From Spirosoma validum (GTDB lineage Bacteria > Bacteroidota > Bacteroidia > Cytophagales > Spirosomataceae), in NCBI RefSeq assembly GCF_014699035.1, contig NZ_JACXAA010000013.1:157701-221700 (forward strand): a DNA stretch of 64,000 nucleotides, in the 5' to 3' direction. Every line of letters starts with the position of its first letter. The stretch's first letter is position 1. Made by a program: the position numbers and the translations under genes. Below the pieces are notes generated by a model, which saw nothing but the letters and a program-made list of their open reading frames with translations, made no database searches and was not told where the DNA came from. Shown here piece by piece: positions 26,594 through 35,894 of the stretch.

Positions 26594-27424
26594 TTAAACC
26601 GAGCGAAAAACCTGCTCGACTGGCTTGCCGCTATGAACCTCCTGAATGGCGGCAACAATATTTGGATACGCCCCACACCGGCAAATGTTCCCTGACATCC
26701 GCTCCCGAATTTCTTCGTTGGAAAGCTTCGCCGGTCCCGCTGACTGACGCACGTTTTCGGTAACGTAGCTGGCGTGGCCTTTCTTCGCTTCATCAAGCAA
26801 CGCCACGGCCGAGCAAATCTGGCCGGGTGTACAGAAGCCGCACTGGAAGCCATCGTGTTTTAGGAACGATTCCTGCATGGGATGCAATTGACTTCCCTGG
26901 GCCAATCCTTCAATCGTCTGCACGGTTTTCCCTTCGCAGGAAGCGGCAAGCGTGAGGCACGATAATACCCGATGACCGTTTACGATGACCGTACAGGCAC
27001 CACATTGGCCATGATCACAGCCCTTTTTGGAACCGGTCAGGTCAAGTCGTTCACGCAAGGTATCCAGCAACGTCATGCGGGAGTCAACCGCCAGCTTGCG
27101 GGCTGTACCGTTGACTTTTAATGATACGTTCACGCCGTTTTCAATACTGGCTGGAACCAGTTCGGTTGGTATCGTCTCGCTGAGCGGTCGGGCTATCAAT
27201 TGCTCTGCCACCGCCGACTGAGCCGCCAGAATGCCACCGCCCGCCAGCGTCATCAGCTTGAGAAAATGGCGCCGGTTGACCCCCGTATCGAGAATCTCGT
27301 TCAGGTCTTCAGGCATTAGATCGGCAAACAATCGCTTTTCGTCCTCCGTCAGATCAGGTGATTCGTGTTCGTCCATCGTATAGAAAGGATTTGGTCGTTC
27401 ATGGTCATCAGGACCAATAAACAT
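26594..27424 (-). CDS. paoA: Aldehyde oxidoreductase, Tat-exported 2Fe-2S subunit (PaoA/YagT-like)
   Basis: The 276-residue protein carries a Tat signal, NRRHFLKLMTLAGGGILAAQ (about residues 50-69), after a charged N-terminal extension. Two [2Fe-2S] motifs follow: GCDHGQCGACTV with a later Cys in VLSCLTLA, and GFQCGFCTPGQI with NICRCGAYPN. Only this subunit has an export signal, so the complex is presumably exported folded. The long pre-signal stretch is unusual, and a start at 27376 (MDEHESPD) is possible. It is the first gene of the operon, divergent from the SDR at 27.6 kb. Confidence 0.9.
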   Translation of the reverse strand: MFIGPDDHERPNPFYTMDEHESPDLTEDEKRLFADLMPEDLNEILDTGVNRRHFLKLMTLAGGGILAAQSAVAEQLIARPLSETIPTELVPASIENGVNVSLKVNGTARKLAVDSRMTLLDTLRERLDLTGSKKGCDHGQCGACTVIVNGHRVLSCLTLAASCEGKTVQTIEGLAQGSQLHPMQESFLKHDGFQCGFCTPGQICSAVALLDEAKKGHASYVTENVRQSAGPAKLSNEEIRERMSGNICRCGAYPNIVAAIQEVHSGKPVEQVFRSV

Positions 27425-27598
27425 TAATTACCCAAACCACGTAGTGAAGCGTATTGTTGGGCGAGAACGCATTTCCTAACTAAGCAATTTTAATCCTCAA
27501 AAAATCTAACTATACAATTGCACGGTTAGTTAGCAGTCATACCCTACAGGTAAACTGTAGAAATTGTCAGTAAATAATACTCAACGGTAGAATACAAC

Positions 27599-28609
27599 AT
27601 GATGAACGAAAATCAATTGAGCCGACGCCAGGTCATTGGCGGAATCGGAAGTGGTTTAGCCGCTTCGATGATGGCAGCTCCAGTATTAGCTGGTTCAAAT
27701 TCGGAAAACCTCAGTTCAGCGGCACCGGTGCCCCTTGTCGATCCCAGGACAAAATACCCCAAACCGCCGTTTAACACACCTATGCAGCCTTTCCCGGGCT
27801 TGGTCAGTAAAATGAATCCCCGGCCCGATCATGGCGAGACCAGTTACAAGGGCTCAGGCCGGTTGGCAGGGCGAAAAGCGTTAATCACCGGGGGCGACTC
27901 GGGAATGGGCCGAGCTGCGGCAATTGCTTACGCCCGCGAGGGCGCCGACGTAGCGATCAACTATTTACCGGCTGAAGAACCCGACGCTAAAGAAGTAATT
28001 GACCTGATCAAAAAAGAAGGCCGAAAAGCGATTGCCATTCCCGGTGACTTACGCGATGAAGCCTTCTGCAAACGATTGGTTGATGAAGCTGTAAAAGGCC
28101 TGGGTGGTCTGGATATTCTGGTCAACAATGCAGGTCGGCAGCAACAGCGTGAATCTATTCTGGATCTCACTTCGGAGGATTTCGACGCGACGATGAAAAC
28201 GAATATCTACGCACCATTCTGGATAATCAAGGCCGCTTTGCCACATATGCCACCCGGATCGGCTATTATCGGTACTACGTCAGAACAGGCTTATGACCCT
28301 TCACCTAATCTGTATGACTATGCGCAAACGAAAGCTGCTACGATGAATTATGTGAAGTCGTTAGCGAAACAGCTTGGTCCCAAAGGTATCCGGGTGAATG
28401 GCGTAGCGCCGGGTCCTATCTGGACGCCCTTGCAACCCAGCGGTGGCGCTACGGCAGAAAAACTAAAAACGTTCGGTGGTGATACCGCACTAGGTCGTCC
28501 TGGACAACCCGCTGAGTTAGCATCGATTTACGTACAGTTGGCCGCCAGCGACGCTAGTTTCGCAACAGGACAAGTTTATGGATCTGCCGGTGGTAATGGA
28601 CAGCCTTAA
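27599..28609 (+). CDS. Tat-exported short-chain dehydrogenase (YghA-like)
   Basis: The 336-residue protein begins with a Tat-like leader (SRRQVIGGIGSGLAAS, cleavage near VLAG). A classical SDR follows with GGDSGMGRA as cofactor loop, NNAGRQ, and the catalytic Tyr and Lys in YDYAQTKAAT. The region before the Rossmann fold (TKYPKPPFNTPMQPFPGL) is typical of YghA and general stress protein 39 relatives. Two adjacent ATGs exist; the second is at 27602. The 174-base gap to the divergent aldehyde oxidoreductase operon should hold both promoters, and shared control is plausible. Confidence 0.88.
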   Translation: MMNENQLSRRQVIGGIGSGLAASMMAAPVLAGSNSENLSSAAPVPLVDPRTKYPKPPFNTPMQPFPGLVSKMNPRPDHGETSYKGSGRLAGRKALITGGDSGMGRAAAIAYAREGADVAINYLPAEEPDAKEVIDLIKKEGRKAIAIPGDLRDEAFCKRLVDEAVKGLGGLDILVNNAGRQQQRESILDLTSEDFDATMKTNIYAPFWIIKAALPHMPPGSAIIGTTSEQAYDPSPNLYDYAQTKAATMNYVKSLAKQLGPKGIRVNGVAPGPIWTPLQPSGGATAEKLKTFGGDTALGRPGQPAELASIYVQLAASDASFATGQVYGSAGGNGQP

Positions 28610-28616
28610 GATTAGC

Positions 28617-28655
28617 CAAATAGAACACAGATCATAATAATCTGTGTTCTATTTG
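28617..28655. terminator. Bidirectional hairpin terminator
   Basis: Bases 28617-28632 pair perfectly with 28640-28655 around a 7-base loop, between the SDR stop and the convergent small gene, whose last codons lie inside the right arm. Confidence 0.7.
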
Positions 28656-28933
28656 AAATAACTGAACTGAATAAAAACTGGATCATCGTCAATTGTATGG
28701 CCATACAAAGGTGGGTCCGTAATTTCTTCGATCTCAAGATCAGTCGGTGAGTGTCCCAATTCGCTCATGGCCTCGACAGCATACACCTTAGCAACCCGGT
28801 GAATCAATGCCAATCGGGAGAACAGGGCGCCCGTTGCTGTCTGGGTTTCGCTAAACTGGCTGAGTCGTTTGCTGAACTCTCTGGCTGGTATTTCAATCGT
28901 CTGCCATTGTCGATTTGTCGGTTGTTCCTCCAT
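28649..28933 (-). CDS. Hypothetical protein, 94 aa
   Basis: This cytosolic, acidic 94-residue protein has no recognised domain. An AGGAAA box sits just before the ATG. It contains an amphipathic helix (residues 10-60) and a C-terminal EEITDPPLYGHTIDDDPVFI. Its frame lies opposite the untranslated leader of the AraC gene, so the two transcripts overlap head to head. Function unknown. Confidence 0.55.
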   Translation of the reverse strand: MEEQPTNRQWQTIEIPAREFSKRLSQFSETQTATGALFSRLALIHRVAKVYAVEAMSELGHSPTDLEIEEITDPPLYGHTIDDDPVFIQFSYFK

Positions 28934-29050
28934 ACTTTCCTAACCAGTTTCAAATCGTGTTGTTGGCAAGCTCTTAATCTGGATGACACTAAATCCATAT
29001 CTGTCTTGTTGCGGAGAAAAGGCCTGTCCGGCTTTTCACGAAAGATCAGT

Positions 29051-29992
29051 ATGAACGGTCACTTACTAGACGATTGCTTATTTAAAGACCTGCCCGATAT
29101 AGCTACCGAACACAACGTTTCGGTGCCGGGAATTAGTCAACAGGAATCCAGCTACTTTACTGTCTATAATACGGAGGGTCTCCTAAAAAGCATTGACGCG
29201 CAACCCCTAACGGCCCTTCCCTGTCGGGTAAACTATAAAATCAGCTTACTGGACGGATACAGTCGAGCTGAGTATGCGGATAAAGTCATCGACATCGAGC
29301 CGAAGGCGCTTCTCTTTTCTACCCCTAAAATCCCTTATCACTGGTTGCCACAGGATCTAAATCAGCCTGGGGCAAGCTGTGTCTTTACGGCGGATTTTCT
29401 GCTGCCAGCCAAAAGTGGGGTGGTACTCGACGAATTACCAATCTTTAAAGCGGGTGGTTATCCCGTTTTTCAACTGTCCACCGACGAAGCTAATCGGGTG
29501 CAGGCCATTTTTCAGAAAATGCAGGACGAACTGGCTTCGGATTACGTATACAAATACGATCTGCTACGTAACTACGCACTGGAACTGATTCATTTCGGAC
29601 AGAAACTGCAACCAGCCCCTGCGCTGCAACCGCTTCATGGAGCTTCCGCACGGGTATCGTCGTTATTTACCGAATTGCTGGAACGGCAGTTTCCGATCAA
29701 GACGCCGAAACAGCAACTGCACCTACGTACGGCCAAAGACTATGCAGATCAACTGGCGGTGCATGTTAATCACCTCAACAAGGTGCTGAAAGAGACGACT
29801 GGACGTACCACCACCGAGTTAATCACCAACCGCGTCGTGCAGGAAGCCAAAGTGCTACTCAGACAACCGAAGTGGACGCTGGCGGAGATTGCCGATAGTC
29901 TTGGTTTTACGGATGTGGCACATTTCTCCAAATCCTTTAAACAGCAAACGGCTTTGACGCCCGGTGCCTATCGAAACCAGGTATTCATTTGA
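29051..29992 (+). CDS. AraC-family transcriptional regulator
   Basis: From the ATG at 29051 the product is 313 residues. The N-terminal half is a cupin-like sensor typical of Bacteroidota AraC proteins. The C-terminal 100 residues hold two helix-turn-helix units, including HVNHLNKVLKETTGRTTTEL and LAEIADSLGFTDVAHFSKSF. The open frame extends 100 codons upstream, but that part is low-complexity read-through of the leader opposite the 94-aa gene. The SDR gene starts 89 bases downstream on the same strand and is the likely target. Confidence 0.9.
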   Translation: MNGHLLDDCLFKDLPDIATEHNVSVPGISQQESSYFTVYNTEGLLKSIDAQPLTALPCRVNYKISLLDGYSRAEYADKVIDIEPKALLFSTPKIPYHWLPQDLNQPGASCVFTADFLLPAKSGVVLDELPIFKAGGYPVFQLSTDEANRVQAIFQKMQDELASDYVYKYDLLRNYALELIHFGQKLQPAPALQPLHGASARVSSLFTELLERQFPIKTPKQQLHLRTAKDYADQLAVHVNHLNKVLKETTGRTTTELITNRVVQEAKVLLRQPKWTLAEIADSLGFTDVAHFSKSFKQQTALTPGAYRNQVFI

Positions 29993-30081
29993 TTGCTACA
30001 AAAAGCGGATTGACTTCTACAATACCCCAACTGGTTAGTTGACGGACCTTTGCCAGGTCTTTATCAAGTCAAGTAAACCAG

Positions 30082-30834
30082 ATGAAAACGAATAAAATAG
30101 CCTTGGTTACCGGCGGTAGCCGGGGAATAGGCAAGAATATGGCGCTGAGCCTGGCGCAAAAAGGAATTGACGTCCTGTTAACGTATCACAGTCAGCAGCA
30201 AGAAGCCCAATCCACCGTCGCCGAAATCGAAGCATTGGGGCAGAAAGCTGTAGCCCTGCAAATAGACACCGCCGACCTCAGCAGTTTCGACGCTTTTTTT
30301 GAACGCGTAACAACGGCTCTGTCACAGAATTTTGGCACCGATCGTTTTGATTTTCTGATTAACAATGCCGGTACAGGCCTGACGGCGCTTATTACCCAAA
30401 CAACCGAAGCGCAGTTTGACCAGATGCTGAACATCCATCTGAAAGGCGTTTATTTTCTGACTCAAAAGGCGCTGCCATTGCTGAACGATGGTGGACGTAT
30501 CATCAACATATCATCGGGCGTAACGCGCTATTCGTATCCGGGGGCTTCTGCCTACGCCATTATGAAAGGCGCGGTGGATGTTTTTACCCGCTACCTGGCG
30601 CTGGAACTGGGCGCGCGAGGTATTACAGCCAATGTGGTTGCGCCCGGTGCCATCTTTGGGGGAGGAGCCATGACCGATACGCCGGAAATGCGGACATACG
30701 TAGCCCAGATAACGGCCCTGGGTCGCGTCGGACTCCCCGACGATGTTGGCGGTGTCATCGCGTTTTTGTGCAGCGAGGAGGCCAAATGGATTAACGGTCA
30801 GCGTATTGAATTGACCGGCGGTATGAATCTGTAA
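30082..30834 (+). CDS. Classical SDR-family oxidoreductase
   Basis: The 250-residue enzyme has GGSRGIGKNMA as NADP-binding loop, NNAGTG, the catalytic Ser in NISSGVTRYSYPG, and YAIMKGAV as Tyr-x-x-x-Lys. It ends WINGQRIELTGGMNL, the usual C-terminus of FabG-like SDRs. It reduces or oxidises a carbonyl or alcohol with NADP(H). The AraC gene upstream on the same strand suggests control by that regulator, as is common for AraC-SDR pairs in this phylum. Substrate unknown. Confidence 0.9.
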   Translation: MKTNKIALVTGGSRGIGKNMALSLAQKGIDVLLTYHSQQQEAQSTVAEIEALGQKAVALQIDTADLSSFDAFFERVTTALSQNFGTDRFDFLINNAGTGLTALITQTTEAQFDQMLNIHLKGVYFLTQKALPLLNDGGRIINISSGVTRYSYPGASAYAIMKGAVDVFTRYLALELGARGITANVVAPGAIFGGGAMTDTPEMRTYVAQITALGRVGLPDDVGGVIAFLCSEEAKWINGQRIELTGGMNL

Positions 30835-30875
30835 ATAGTCAATACGCTTAACTAAGTCAGGTAAAATCCGGTTGT

Positions 30876-30916
30876 AAGATAGCGGTAGCCACATGGCTAC
30901 CGCTATCTTTTTATTT
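30876..30916 (+). terminator. Rho-independent terminator after the SDR gene
   Basis: A 15-bp perfect stem (30876-30890 with 30895-30909), an ACAT loop and a following T-rich tract end the AraC-SDR transcript. Confidence 0.85.
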
Positions 30917-30932
30917 TGACGACTAACAGAAA

Positions 30933-31820
30933 ATGGCAACAACAATTTTGGTAGCAGGTGCAACCGGTAATCTGGGCGGACGAATCGTTCGGGAATTGCT
31001 CAAGCGCGGGGCTGAGGTACGGGCACTGGTCCGGCCGAGCTCGGATGAGAAAAAAGTAGACGCGCTCAAACAACAAGGAGTGCAGATTGCCGAAGCCGAT
31101 ACGTCGGACGTAGTGCAGTTGACCAAGGCCTGTGAAGGCGTTTCTTGTGTTGTATCAGCGTTGCAGGGGCTGCGCGACGTGCTGGTCGATACGCAGTCAA
31201 GGTTGGTCGACGCGGCTATTGAGGCTGGCGTTCCCCGCTTCATCTCATCCGACTTTGCCACCGACTTTACGAAACAGGCGGCTGGTGAAAATCGAAACTT
31301 TGATCTGCGGAAAGAATTTATGGCGTATATCGATAAGAAGCCCATTGCAGCTACTTCCATCATGAACGGTGCCTTTGCCGAAATCCTGTTCTATGGCACG
31401 CCCCTGCTGGATTTTAAGAACAACCAGGTTGGCTATTGGGAAAACCCCGACTGGCGCATTGACTTCACCACGATGGATAACATCGCTGCGTTTACGGCTG
31501 CCGCTGCCCTGGATGAGTCGACACCCCGTATTCTGCGCATTGCCAGTTTCCAGCTCAGCCCCAATGAACTAGCCAACGTAGCACAGACGGTTACGCATGC
31601 GAACTACCACGTAGTACGGCTGGGTTCGCTTGAAGAACTTGCGGCTTATAACAAACGCGAACGGGCGGCCCACCCCGAAGGGGAACAGGAAGTGTATCCA
31701 CGCTGGCAGCAAAGCCAGTATCAGCAAAGTATGTTTACCGCGCAGCACGAAACCCTTGACAACGAGCGTTACCCAGACATACAATGGACTAGCGCGCAGG
31801 AGTGGTTGAGTAGGCGTTAG
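30933..31820 (+). CDS. NmrA-family oxidoreductase (aromatic alcohol reductase-like)
   Basis: The 295-residue protein begins MATTILVAGATGNLGGRIVR with the GxxGxxG motif and NADPH-discriminating VRPSSDEKK. VPRFISSDFATDFT and a late central segment NGAFAEILFYGTPLLDF resemble isoflavone-reductase and phenylcoumaran benzylic ether reductase relatives. It is cytosolic. The gene starts shortly after the upstream terminator and ends 6 bases from the convergent RibD-type gene. It may act on quinones or phenolics from plant material, which is inference. Confidence 0.88.
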   Translation: MATTILVAGATGNLGGRIVRELLKRGAEVRALVRPSSDEKKVDALKQQGVQIAEADTSDVVQLTKACEGVSCVVSALQGLRDVLVDTQSRLVDAAIEAGVPRFISSDFATDFTKQAAGENRNFDLRKEFMAYIDKKPIAATSIMNGAFAEILFYGTPLLDFKNNQVGYWENPDWRIDFTTMDNIAAFTAAAALDESTPRILRIASFQLSPNELANVAQTVTHANYHVVRLGSLEELAAYNKRERAAHPEGEQEVYPRWQQSQYQQSMFTAQHETLDNERYPDIQWTSAQEWLSRR

Positions 31821-31826
31821 GCTGCA

Positions 31827-32390
31827 CTAAGCCGGTTGGTAATGCATCACGACAATACCACAATCGAATGGCCTGGCTTCCACTAACCTCAGGTTCAATT
31901 TACTGTCGAGGCTGCTAAAAATTGCCATGCCTTTGCCTAAGGCAACTGGGTTAACGAAAAGATAGTAATCATCAATTAAATTAGTCTTGATCAACGACGA
32001 GACAAATTCGCCCCCGCCATAGGCGATTATATCGCCCCCGGCTTCATTCTTAAGGGCCGTAACCTCATCGACTAAATCCCCATTATTTACCGTCGCATTC
32101 TTCCCGTCGATACGTTCCAGTGTTTTTGAGAAAACAACTTTGGGCGTATCGTTCATTTTCTGTGCGCCCGGCTCTTCCGTTTCAGCGTTTTCAGCACGCG
32201 ATTGCCAGGCGGGAATAAAGCCCTGAGCTAATTTTCGACCTAGCAGAATGGTATCGACGGGTTCGGTGAGACCACCAACATAATTCATTACGTCTTCGCC
32301 CCAGTTCATCGTCAGCCAATCCATTTCGCCGTTTGGGCCAGCAATGAAGCCATCGGTTGTGATTTGTACCTGTAGTTTTAATTGTCTCAT
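31827..32390 (-). CDS. Dihydrofolate reductase-family (RibD C-terminal-like) protein, copy 3
   Basis: From the ATG at 32390 the product is 187 residues. Marks are LQVQITTDGFIAGPNGEMDW, DTILLGRKLAQGF, IIAYGGGEFVSSLI and DYYLFVNPVALGKGMAIF. It is most similar in layout to the copy at 16.7 kb (both share AGPNGE). The five-codon extension to 32405 was left out. The gene is convergent with the NmrA gene. Substrate unknown. Confidence 0.87.
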   Translation of the reverse strand: MRQLKLQVQITTDGFIAGPNGEMDWLTMNWGEDVMNYVGGLTEPVDTILLGRKLAQGFIPAWQSRAENAETEEPGAQKMNDTPKVVFSKTLERIDGKNATVNNGDLVDEVTALKNEAGGDIIAYGGGEFVSSLIKTNLIDDYYLFVNPVALGKGMAIFSSLDSKLNLRLVEARPFDCGIVVMHYQPA

Positions 32391-32632
32391 GGTTGATACG
32401 TTCATTGAATGGTAAATTTATTTTTTAACCAACCTCAAAAGCACACAGACCACAGATTCTCATAAGTGACATGATTTTACGCTGGGCAAGACACCGATGG
32501 ATATAAATACCATGTTCTTGACTTTCATACCTATTGGCCTGCTGATGATGCCAGAGATAAAGCCACCTGCTAAGAATTCAGTCAGTAAATAGTAAAATAG
32601 AAACTCCTAAAACCGGAAACCGTAACTGAAAA

Positions 32633-34078
32633 ATGACAGATCCTGTACTCATTTTACTCATTGGCGTTGTCGTAGTAGTTGGCGGCATCATCGGTTTTAA
32701 ATTACATCCTTTTTTAGCCCTTCTTTTAGCTGCGTTAACCGTTGCCTTACTTACTCCAACCGAGTTGGTTGAACACTATTTTACCACGAAGGGCTTATCG
32801 GAAGCTGAAGCGCTAAAACAGGCCCACAAAAGTATCGGCGAACGTATCGCCACCGAATTTGGCAATACCTGTACCAAAATCGGTATCCTAATCGCGATGG
32901 CCGCCATTATCGGTAAAGCCATGCTCGACAGCGGAGCTGCTGAAAAAATCATCCGGGCCATGCTGAAAGTTACGGGCGTGAAGAATGCCCCAATCGGCTT
33001 TATTCTAAGTAGTTTCTTTCTAACGATTCCCGTTTTTGTGGATACCGTTATTTTCCTGATGATGCCACTGGCCAAGGCTATGGGAATGCGGCTGGGCAAA
33101 AATTACCTGCTGCTGGCGTTATCCGTTATTGCGGGTGCCGTGATGGCCAATTCGTACGTACCACCCTCGCCGGGTCCACTGTTTTTGGTGGGTGCCCTGA
33201 ACGTACCTATCGGCTTAATGATGGTTTGTGGCACCCTGCTCGGACTCTGCACAATCACCGTTGGCTATCTGACGGCCGTTTTCCTGAATAAGAAATTCGA
33301 CATTCCGCTTCGGGATTCACCCGATGCGCGTTTGGAAGACATCAAAGCTATTGCCGACAAAGACGATAAAGAGTTGCCCGCGTTAGGTTGGGCGTTGCTT
33401 CCGGCGGTTTTTCCCCTGGCTACCATTTGTATACGGTCTGCTGTAGAAGCTTTTCATCAGCCTGGCAAGCCGTTAACCGACAGCTCCATTATCAACACCG
33501 TTTTAGAGGTACTTCTTTTCTTTGGCGACAAAAATATTGCCTTGCTGATGGGAGGTATTTTTGCACTTCTGGTGCTGGCCAGTCAGAAAAAAACGACCAA
33601 AGAGAAACTGACGGCTTTTGTCCAAACGGCCTTGATGAGTGGGGGTCACATCATCTTAATTACTGCCGCCGGTGGTGCTTTTGGCGGCATGTTGCAGCAA
33701 TCGGGAATCAGCGACCGCATTGCCGATCTGACCAAAGGGTATCAAATGGCTCTGATACCGTTGGCGTTTTTTATTGCCATGGTTGTCCGCACGGCGCAGG
33801 GGTCAGCTACAGTGGCCTTAATCACCGCGTCTGGAATTTTAGCTGGAATGGCCCAGAATGCCAATTTAGGGTTCCACCCCGTTTATTTGTGTCTGGCCAT
33901 TGGCAGTGGGGCCAAGCTAATTCCGTGGATGAATGACGCGGGTTTCTGGATTATGTGCAAAACCAGTAACCTGACTGAACGGGAAGCCCTTAAGACCATT
34001 GCGCCTATGCAAAGCCTGATGGGGCTGACGGGCGTTATTCTCACCATGATAGCCGCCTGGCTTTTTCCTATGGTTTGA
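32633..34078 (+). CDS. GntP-family sugar-acid/H+ symporter
   Basis: The 481-residue membrane protein has about 12-14 hydrophobic segments and the GntP signatures FGNTCTKIGILIAMAAIIGKAM, FLTIPVFVDTVIFLMMPL and VRTAQGSATVALITASGIL. It is slightly longer than E. coli GntP because of a charged loop around residues 60-85 and 225-250. It imports gluconate or other sugar acids with protons. The galactarate/glucarate enzymes that follow 10 and about 290 bases later suggest galactarate, glucarate or a relative as the substrate. Confidence 0.9.
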   Translation: MTDPVLILLIGVVVVVGGIIGFKLHPFLALLLAALTVALLTPTELVEHYFTTKGLSEAEALKQAHKSIGERIATEFGNTCTKIGILIAMAAIIGKAMLDSGAAEKIIRAMLKVTGVKNAPIGFILSSFFLTIPVFVDTVIFLMMPLAKAMGMRLGKNYLLLALSVIAGAVMANSYVPPSPGPLFLVGALNVPIGLMMVCGTLLGLCTITVGYLTAVFLNKKFDIPLRDSPDARLEDIKAIADKDDKELPALGWALLPAVFPLATICIRSAVEAFHQPGKPLTDSSIINTVLEVLLFFGDKNIALLMGGIFALLVLASQKKTTKEKLTAFVQTALMSGGHIILITAAGGAFGGMLQQSGISDRIADLTKGYQMALIPLAFFIAMVVRTAQGSATVALITASGILAGMAQNANLGFHPVYLCLAIGSGAKLIPWMNDAGFWIMCKTSNLTEREALKTIAPMQSLMGLTGVILTMIAAWLFPMV

Positions 34079-34088
34079 TTCGGGATAC

Positions 34089-35615
34089 ATGAAAAATATA
34101 GTCATAAAAACAACACCCAGCGACAACGTAGCCATTGTAGCGAATCCATTAGGATTAGATCGTGGTGCGGTGGTTTTAGACGGAATCGTGCTCGAAGAGA
34201 CTATTCCGATGGGACATAAAGTCGCGCTACAATCGCTCCAGGATGGGGATGAAGTAATCCGTTATGGACAGGTAATCGGGTACGCCAATCAACGTATTCA
34301 AGCAGGGAGCTGGGTAAACGAACGGAATATCAGCCTTCCTCAGCCACCCAATCTGGACGCCATTCCTTACGTACAGAAAAACGTTTCCAAACCCGAACCA
34401 GTAGAGGGCTATACGTTCCAGGGATATAAAAATCCCGATGGCAGTGCTGGTACGAAGAATGTGCTGGGCATCACAACCAGCGTACAGTGCGTAGCCGGTA
34501 TTACGGACTTTATCTGTCAGAAGATCAAGCGTGAACTGCTGCCACGTTACCCAAATGTCGATGACGTCGTGGCGTTTACCCATAGCTATGGCTGCGGTAT
34601 TGCCATTGACGCGCCGGGTGCGATTGTACCGATTCGCACGATCAAACACATTGCGCAGAACCCAAATTTTGGGGGTGAAATCATGATTATTGGATTGGGT
34701 TGTGAGAAACTACGTCCAGAACGCTTATTGCCTACAGGTCAAAATCCAGCAGACAGTTCGATACTTTATTTGCAGGATGAATCCTTCGAGGGCTTTGGCG
34801 ATATGGTTGAGGGGATCCTGCAACTGGCTGAAAAGCATCTACAAAAACTAAATGACCGCCAACGGACCACCTGCCCGGCCGCTGATCTGGTGGTCGGCAT
34901 GCAGTGTGGCGGCAGCGATGCCTTTTCTGGCCTGACGGGCAACCCGGTTTCGGGTTTCGCGGCCGATCTGATCGTACGAGCCGGTGGAACGGTGTTTTTC
35001 TCGGAAGTGACTGAAGTACGGGATGCCATTCATTTGCTGGTACCGAGAGCCGTGGATGCTACCGTAGCCCAGGCCCTCAAGAACGAAATGGCCTGGTATG
35101 ATACGTATCTACAGCAGGGAATGGCCGACCGAAGTGCTAACACGACCCCAGGTAACAAGGGAGGAGGCTTGAGCAATATCGTCGAAAAAGCCTTAGGCTC
35201 GGTGGCTAAATCAGGAACGAGTCCGATTGTCGATGTGATTTCGCCGGGCGAGAAGATTCGGAAAAAGGGACTGAATTTTGTGGCGACACCAGCCAGCGAT
35301 TTTGTTTGTGGAACCCTGCAGTTAGCGGCCGGTATGAACATGCACGTATTCATTACGGGACGAGGAACGCCTTATGGCCTCAACATGGTGCCGGTGATTA
35401 AAGTGAGTTCGAACTCGAAATTAGCCAACCGATGGCACGACCTGATCGATTTCGATGCAGGTCCAATAGCCTTCGGAACAAAAACGATTGACGAAATGGG
35501 TTGGGAGTTATTTAGCCTGATTCTCGACGTAGCCAGTGGCAACAAACAAGTGGCTACGGATAAGCTGGGGCTTTACAATGACCTGGTGCTATTCAATCCA
35601 GGTCCATTAACGTAA
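34089..35615 (+). CDS. garD: UxaA-family dehydratase, probably galactarate/altronate dehydratase
   Basis: The 508-residue protein has an N-terminal SAF domain (1-85) and the UxaA/GarD catalytic region (about 105-500). This includes GTKNVLGITTSVQC, FTHSYGCG, MIIGLGCEKLRPERLLP and MQCGGSDAFSGLTGNP, with metal-binding Cys and His. Length fits both GarD (523) and UxaA (495). The dihydrodipicolinate-synthase-like gene next to it makes 5-dehydro-4-deoxyglucarate the expected product, so galactarate dehydratase is favoured. It is separated from the permease gene by only 10 bases. Confidence 0.85.
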   Translation: MKNIVIKTTPSDNVAIVANPLGLDRGAVVLDGIVLEETIPMGHKVALQSLQDGDEVIRYGQVIGYANQRIQAGSWVNERNISLPQPPNLDAIPYVQKNVSKPEPVEGYTFQGYKNPDGSAGTKNVLGITTSVQCVAGITDFICQKIKRELLPRYPNVDDVVAFTHSYGCGIAIDAPGAIVPIRTIKHIAQNPNFGGEIMIIGLGCEKLRPERLLPTGQNPADSSILYLQDESFEGFGDMVEGILQLAEKHLQKLNDRQRTTCPAADLVVGMQCGGSDAFSGLTGNPVSGFAADLIVRAGGTVFFSEVTEVRDAIHLLVPRAVDATVAQALKNEMAWYDTYLQQGMADRSANTTPGNKGGGLSNIVEKALGSVAKSGTSPIVDVISPGEKIRKKGLNFVATPASDFVCGTLQLAAGMNMHVFITGRGTPYGLNMVPVIKVSSNSKLANRWHDLIDFDAGPIAFGTKTIDEMGWELFSLILDVASGNKQVATDKLGLYNDLVLFNPGPLT

Positions 35616-35715
35616 TATATCCCTAAATCCTCTTCAGGGCAGGGCGGTTAAGTTCTGATTGTCAACCCTGAAAGGGTGTAATCTTTGTAGAAAAAGTAAC
35701 CATCAATAGAGTTAG

Positions 35716-35753
35716 AACCCCAGAGGGGTGAAAGATGTCACCCCTCCGGGGTT
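35716..35753. repeat. 16-bp inverted repeat of the AACCCC-GGGGTT type
   Basis: Bases 35716-35731 and 35738-35753 pair with one mismatch around AAGATG. From memory, similar AACCCC...GGGGTT hairpins are dispersed in Bacteroidota genomes. It lies in the 279-base gap inside the galactarate operon, which otherwise shows nothing recognisable. Confidence 0.7.
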
Positions 35754-35894
35754 TTGGGACGGGTTACCCTACTTATTTCTACAATGATTTCATCCCCGCT
35801 CCGGCGGCCCGGTACGGGATTAGCATTTAACAGACCTGACCTGAAGGGGATTTAATGGTATTTTCAATAGTTTCTAAACCAAAAACAGAAAACG

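Noticed and set aside
23411..27424. Xanthine dehydrogenase
   Set aside because: The Tat signal on the Fe-S subunit, the three-gene order and the Cys-rich loop in the FAD subunit fit PaoABC-type periplasmic aldehyde oxidoreductase better.
28751..29050. A 100-residue N-terminal extension of the AraC regulator
   Set aside because: The extension has no domain character and lies opposite the 94-aa gene; the ATG at 29051 opens the usual family sequence.
32430..32632. Short frames between the RibD-type gene and the GntP permease
   Set aside because: They are under 30 codons, overlap in several frames and show no family or leader-peptide character.
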